A DNA stretch of 64,000 bases. Origin: Trabulsiella odontotermitis (GTDB lineage Bacteria; Pseudomonadota; Gammaproteobacteria; Enterobacterales; Enterobacteriaceae). The translations under genes and the position numbers were made by a program. Below are positions 61,321-64,000 of the stretch, piece after piece. Each line of letters begins with the position of its first letter. Position 1 is the stretch's first letter. The notes under the pieces are model-generated. The model was given only the letters and a program-made list of their open reading frames with translations. It was not told where the DNA came from and searched no databases. The DNA is taken from positions 62,001 through 126,000 of the forward strand of contig NZ_LIFX01000010.1 of assembly GCF_001297775.1 (NCBI RefSeq), written 5' to 3'.

Positions 61321-64000
61321 TTATTTTTGCCGTTCACGTAACGGGAAGCGTCGCCGTACCAGCACGAAGAACAACGGCACGAAGAAGATGGCCAGAATGG
61401 TCGCGGAAATCATCCCGCCCATTACGCCAGTGCCCACCGCATGCTGACTGCCGGAACCGGCGCCGGTACTGGTCGCCATTGGCAGCACGCCGAAGATAAA
61501 GGCCAGCGAGGTCATCAGAATCGGGCGCAGACGCTGACGGCAGGCTTCCAGCGTGGCGGTCAACAGATCTTCCCCTTTCTCATTCCTTTCGTTAGCGAAT
61601 TCCACAATCAAAATGGCGTTCTTCGCCGACAGGCCGATAACCGTCAATAACCCAACCTGGAAATAGACGTCGTTTTCCAGCCCGCGCATCCAGGTCGCCA
61701 GCAGCGCACCGATAACCCCCAGCGGCACCACCAGCATGACGGAGAACGGTACCGACCAGCTCTCATACAGCGCCGCCAGGCAGAGAAAAACCACCAGCAG
61801 GGAAAGGGCATACAGCGCCGGTGCCTGTGCGCCGGACAAACGTTCCTGATAGGACATCGCAGTCCATTCGAGGCCGAAACCGCCCGGAAGCTGGCGAACC
61901 AGGTTTTCCATAATATCCATCGCGGTACCGGTACTGACGCCTGTCGCCGCTTCACCCACCACTTCGACCGCCGAATAACCGTTGTAACGCTCAAGACGCG
62001 GTGAGCCGGTTTCCCAGTGCGAGGTGGCAAAGGAAGAGAAGGGCACCATGGTGCCGCTGGCGTTACGCACATACCAGCGACCAATATCGTCAGGCAGCAT
62101 GCGGTATTTGGCGGCAGACTGCACATAGACTTTCTTCACGCGACCGCGATCCATAAAGTCGTTCACATAGCTCGACCCCCACGCAGTTTGCAGTGTGTCG
62201 TTGATATCATCAATGGACACCCCAAGCGCCTGCGCTTTGCGCTGATCGATATCGATCTGCAACTGCGGGCTGTCATCCAGACCGTTGTGCCGCACGCGCG
62301 TCAGACGGTCATCTTTGGCGGCCAGTTCCAGAAGCTGGTCACGCGCGGCCATCAGCGCGTCATGCCCGGCTCCGGCATGATCCTGAAGCTCCATATCAAA
62401 GCCCGCCGAACTGCCCAGCCCGCTGATCGCCGGTGGGTTGTTGGCAAAGACGCGCGCTTCGTTGATCTGCGCGAAGGCTTTTGTTGCCCGTTCGATGATG
62501 GCAAACGAGGTGCCGGTTTTGCTGTCACGCTCGTCCCAGTCTTTCAGGCGGATAAACATACGTGCGACGTTCTGGCCGTTACCACCAGGGCCGGAACCGA
62601 CGGTGGCGAAAATCGAGTTCACATTGTCTTTTTCATGGCTGAAGAAATAGTCCTCAACTTTTTCCACCACTTTCAGCGTCTGCTGCTGCGTCGAACCGCT
62701 TGGCAACTGAATAGAGGTGAGGAACATACCGCGGTCTTCCTGTGGCAGGAAAGAGGTCGGCAGGCGCAGGAACAGCACCACCATGGCGGCCAGCAGCAGA
62801 ACGTAAATCAGCATCCAGCGCAGGCTACGGTGCAGAATTTTACCGACGTACGTTTCGTAACGGCGCGCGTTGGCGTTGAAATGGCGGTTGAACCAGCCGA
62901 AGAAACCGCGCTGACCGTGATGCTCGCCCTTGTGAAGCGGTTTGAGCAGCGTGGCGCAGAGCGCTGGCGTCAGGATCATCGCCACCAGCACCGACAGCAC
63001 CATCGCGGAAACAATGGTGACCGAGAACTGGCGGTAAATTGCCCCGGTAGTGCCGCCAAAGAAAGCCATCGGAATGAATACCGCCGACAGCACCATCGCA
63101 ATCCCCACCAGTGCGCCCTGGATCTGGCCCATCGATTTCCGCGTGGCATCGCGCGGCGACAGGCCTTCCTCACTCATAATACGTTCCACGTTTTCCACCA
63201 CCACGATCGCGTCGTCCACCAGCAGGCCGATGGCGAGCACCGTGGCGAACATGGTGAGGGTGTTAATGCTGTAGCCGAAGGCATAGAGAATGGCGAACGT
63301 CCCCAGTAGCACCACCGGAACGGCGATGGTCGGGATAAGCGTGGCGCGGAAGTTTTGCAGGAACAGGTACATCACCAGGAAGACCAGCAAAATCGCTTCC
63401 AGTAGGGTTTTCACCACATCGGTAATCGACGCTTTGACGAACGAAGTGGTTTCATAGGCGATTTTGTATTCCAGCCCATGGGGGAAATACTCTGACAGCT
63501 CGTTAAGCCGCGAGATAACGCGCTCCGCCGTCGCCATTTCGTTGGCGCCGGAGGCGAGCTTAACCCCCAGCCCGGACGCCGCGTTGCGGTTGTAGCGGCT
63601 CAGGTAGTCATATTTCTCCGCCCCCATCTCGACAGTAGCGACATCGCCGAGCGTCACGACAGAGCCGTCCTGATTCACCCGCAGGGTGATGTCGCGGAAC
63701 TGCTGCGGCGTCTGCAACAGCGACTGCGAGTTGATCGTCGCGTTCAGCGCCTGTTTGTCCACTGACGGCGTACCGCCTAACTGACCAACGGCGATCTGTG
63801 CATTCTGAGAAGAGATAGCGTCGGTGACGTCCTGTGTCGTCATCTGCACGCTGTTGAGTTTGGTTGGATCGAGCCAGATCCGCATGGAGTACTGCGAGCC
63901 ATAAGCGTCGATGTCGCCGACGCCGTTAACGCGGCTCAGCGGATCCTGAATGTTACTGGCGACATAGTCGGCGATATCCTGCTTATCCATACTGCCGTCC
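61321..64000 (-). CDS. acrD: RND efflux pump inner-membrane protein AcrD (N-terminus cut off)
   Basis: About 893 C-terminal residues of a full length near 1037; the frame runs off the window at 64000. This is the trimeric proton-driven RND pump that, with AcrA and TolC, exports aminoglycosides and other polar drugs. Visible are the membrane helices with the proton-relay aspartates in [15 protein letters not shown], the second porter half and the last helices ending in [21 protein letters not shown]. Residues such as [20 protein letters not shown] and the tail fit AcrD better than AcrB or AcrF from memory. The position next to ypfM and yffB is that of acrD. Confidence 0.94.
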   Translation of the reverse strand, partial: DGSMDKQDIADYVASNIQDPLSRVNGVGDIDAYGSQYSMRIWLDPTKLNSVQMTTQDVTDAISSQNAQIAVGQLGGTPSVDKQALNATINSQSLLQTPQQFRDITLRVNQDGSVVTLGDVATVEMGAEKYDYLSRYNRNAASGLGVKLASGANEMATAERVISRLNELSEYFPHGLEYKIAYETTSFVKASITDVVKTLLEAILLVFLVMYLFLQNFRATLIPTIAVPVVLLGTFAILYAFGYSINTLTMFATVLAIGLLVDDAIVVVENVERIMSEEGLSPRDATRKSMGQIQGALVGIAMVLSAVFIPMAFFGGTTGAIYRQFSVTIVSAMVLSVLVAMILTPALCATLLKPLHKGEHHGQRGFFGWFNRHFNANARRYETYVGKILHRSLRWMLIYVLLLAAMVVLFLRLPTSFLPQEDRGMFLTSIQLPSGSTQQQTLKVVEKVEDYFFSHEKDNVNSIFATVGSGPGGNGQNVARMFIRLKDWDERDSKTGTSFAIIERATKAFAQINEARVFANNPPAISGLGSSAGFDMELQDHAGAGHDALMAARDQLLELAAKDDRLTRVRHNGLDDSPQLQIDIDQRKAQALGVSIDDINDTLQTAWGSSYVNDFMDRGRVKKVYVQSAAKYRMLPDDIGRWYVRNASGTMVPFSSFATSHWETGSPRLERYNGYSAVEVVGEAATGVSTGTAMDIMENLVRQLPGGFGLEWTAMSYQERLSGAQAPALYALSLLVVFLCLAALYESWSVPFSVMLVVPLGVIGALLATWMRGLENDVYFQVGLLTVIGLSAKNAILIVEFANERNEKGEDLLTATLEACRQRLRPILMTSLAFIFGVLPMATSTGAGSGSQHAVGTGVMGGMISATILAIFFVPLFFVLVRRRFPLRERQK

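Overview
The window is a chromosomal stretch from an enteric bacterium of the Enterobacteriaceae. Nearly every gene has a full-length counterpart in Escherichia coli K-12, in the same order, from iscS to acrD (recognised from memory of the proteins, no search run). GC-rich codon use, REP palindromes at operon ends, PurR boxes and enteric-type promoters agree with this. It is not K-12 itself: several gene slots hold accessory genes or lack the K-12 occupants. I cannot fix the genus; Enterobacter-, Citrobacter-, Klebsiella- or Kosakonia-like lineages are all plausible.

Layout. 1-3.8 kb: end of the isc iron-sulfur cluster operon (iscS tail, iscU, iscA, hscB, hscA, fdx, iscX), then pepB. 5.2-14.5 kb: sseB, sseA and the periplasmic defence/repair pair yfhM (alpha-2-macroglobulin) and pbpC. 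14.5-23.8 kb: ndk, rlmN, rodZ, ispG, a probable sroE RNA, hisS, yfgM, bamB, der, yfgJ. 23.8-25.2 kb: accessory pair of an emfourin-type inhibitor and a protealysin-like M4 metalloprotease. 25.2-30.6 kb: xseA, guaBA, a VOC protein and yfgG. 30.6-38.7 kb: yfgF (c-di-GMP phosphodiesterase, with a good FNR-type promoter), ppk-ppx, purMN. 38.8-40.3 kb: accessory lone GH1 6-phospho-beta-glucosidase with operator-like palindromes. 40.5-43.3 kb: upp, uraA, hda (CTG start). 43.4-48.1 kb: accessory island with an operon of PTS EIIC, glycosylasparaginase-type hydrolase and M17 aminopeptidase, divergent from a regulator that looks like a domesticated, catalytically dead IS481-type transposase. 48.1-61.2 kb: yfgD, bepA, perM, bcp, gcvR, dapA, bamC, purC, ypfJ, tmcA, ypfH, ypfN, dapE, yffB and the 19-codon ypfM. 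61.3 kb to the end: acrD, cut by the window edge.

Themes. The core genes supply Fe-S assembly, purine synthesis and salvage (guaBA, purMN, purC, upp/uraA; three PurR boxes are visible), outer-membrane assembly and quality control (bamB, bamC, bepA, yfgM), tRNA/rRNA modification and polyphosphate metabolism. The most novel region is 43.4-48.1 kb: a three-gene translationally compact operon under a well-formed class II CRP promoter, facing a transposase-derived DNA-binding protein. The combination suggests uptake and cleavage of a sugar-linked or beta-linked asparagine compound, but no substrate is known from the sequence. No tRNA, rRNA, CRISPR array, complete insertion sequence or prophage was seen.
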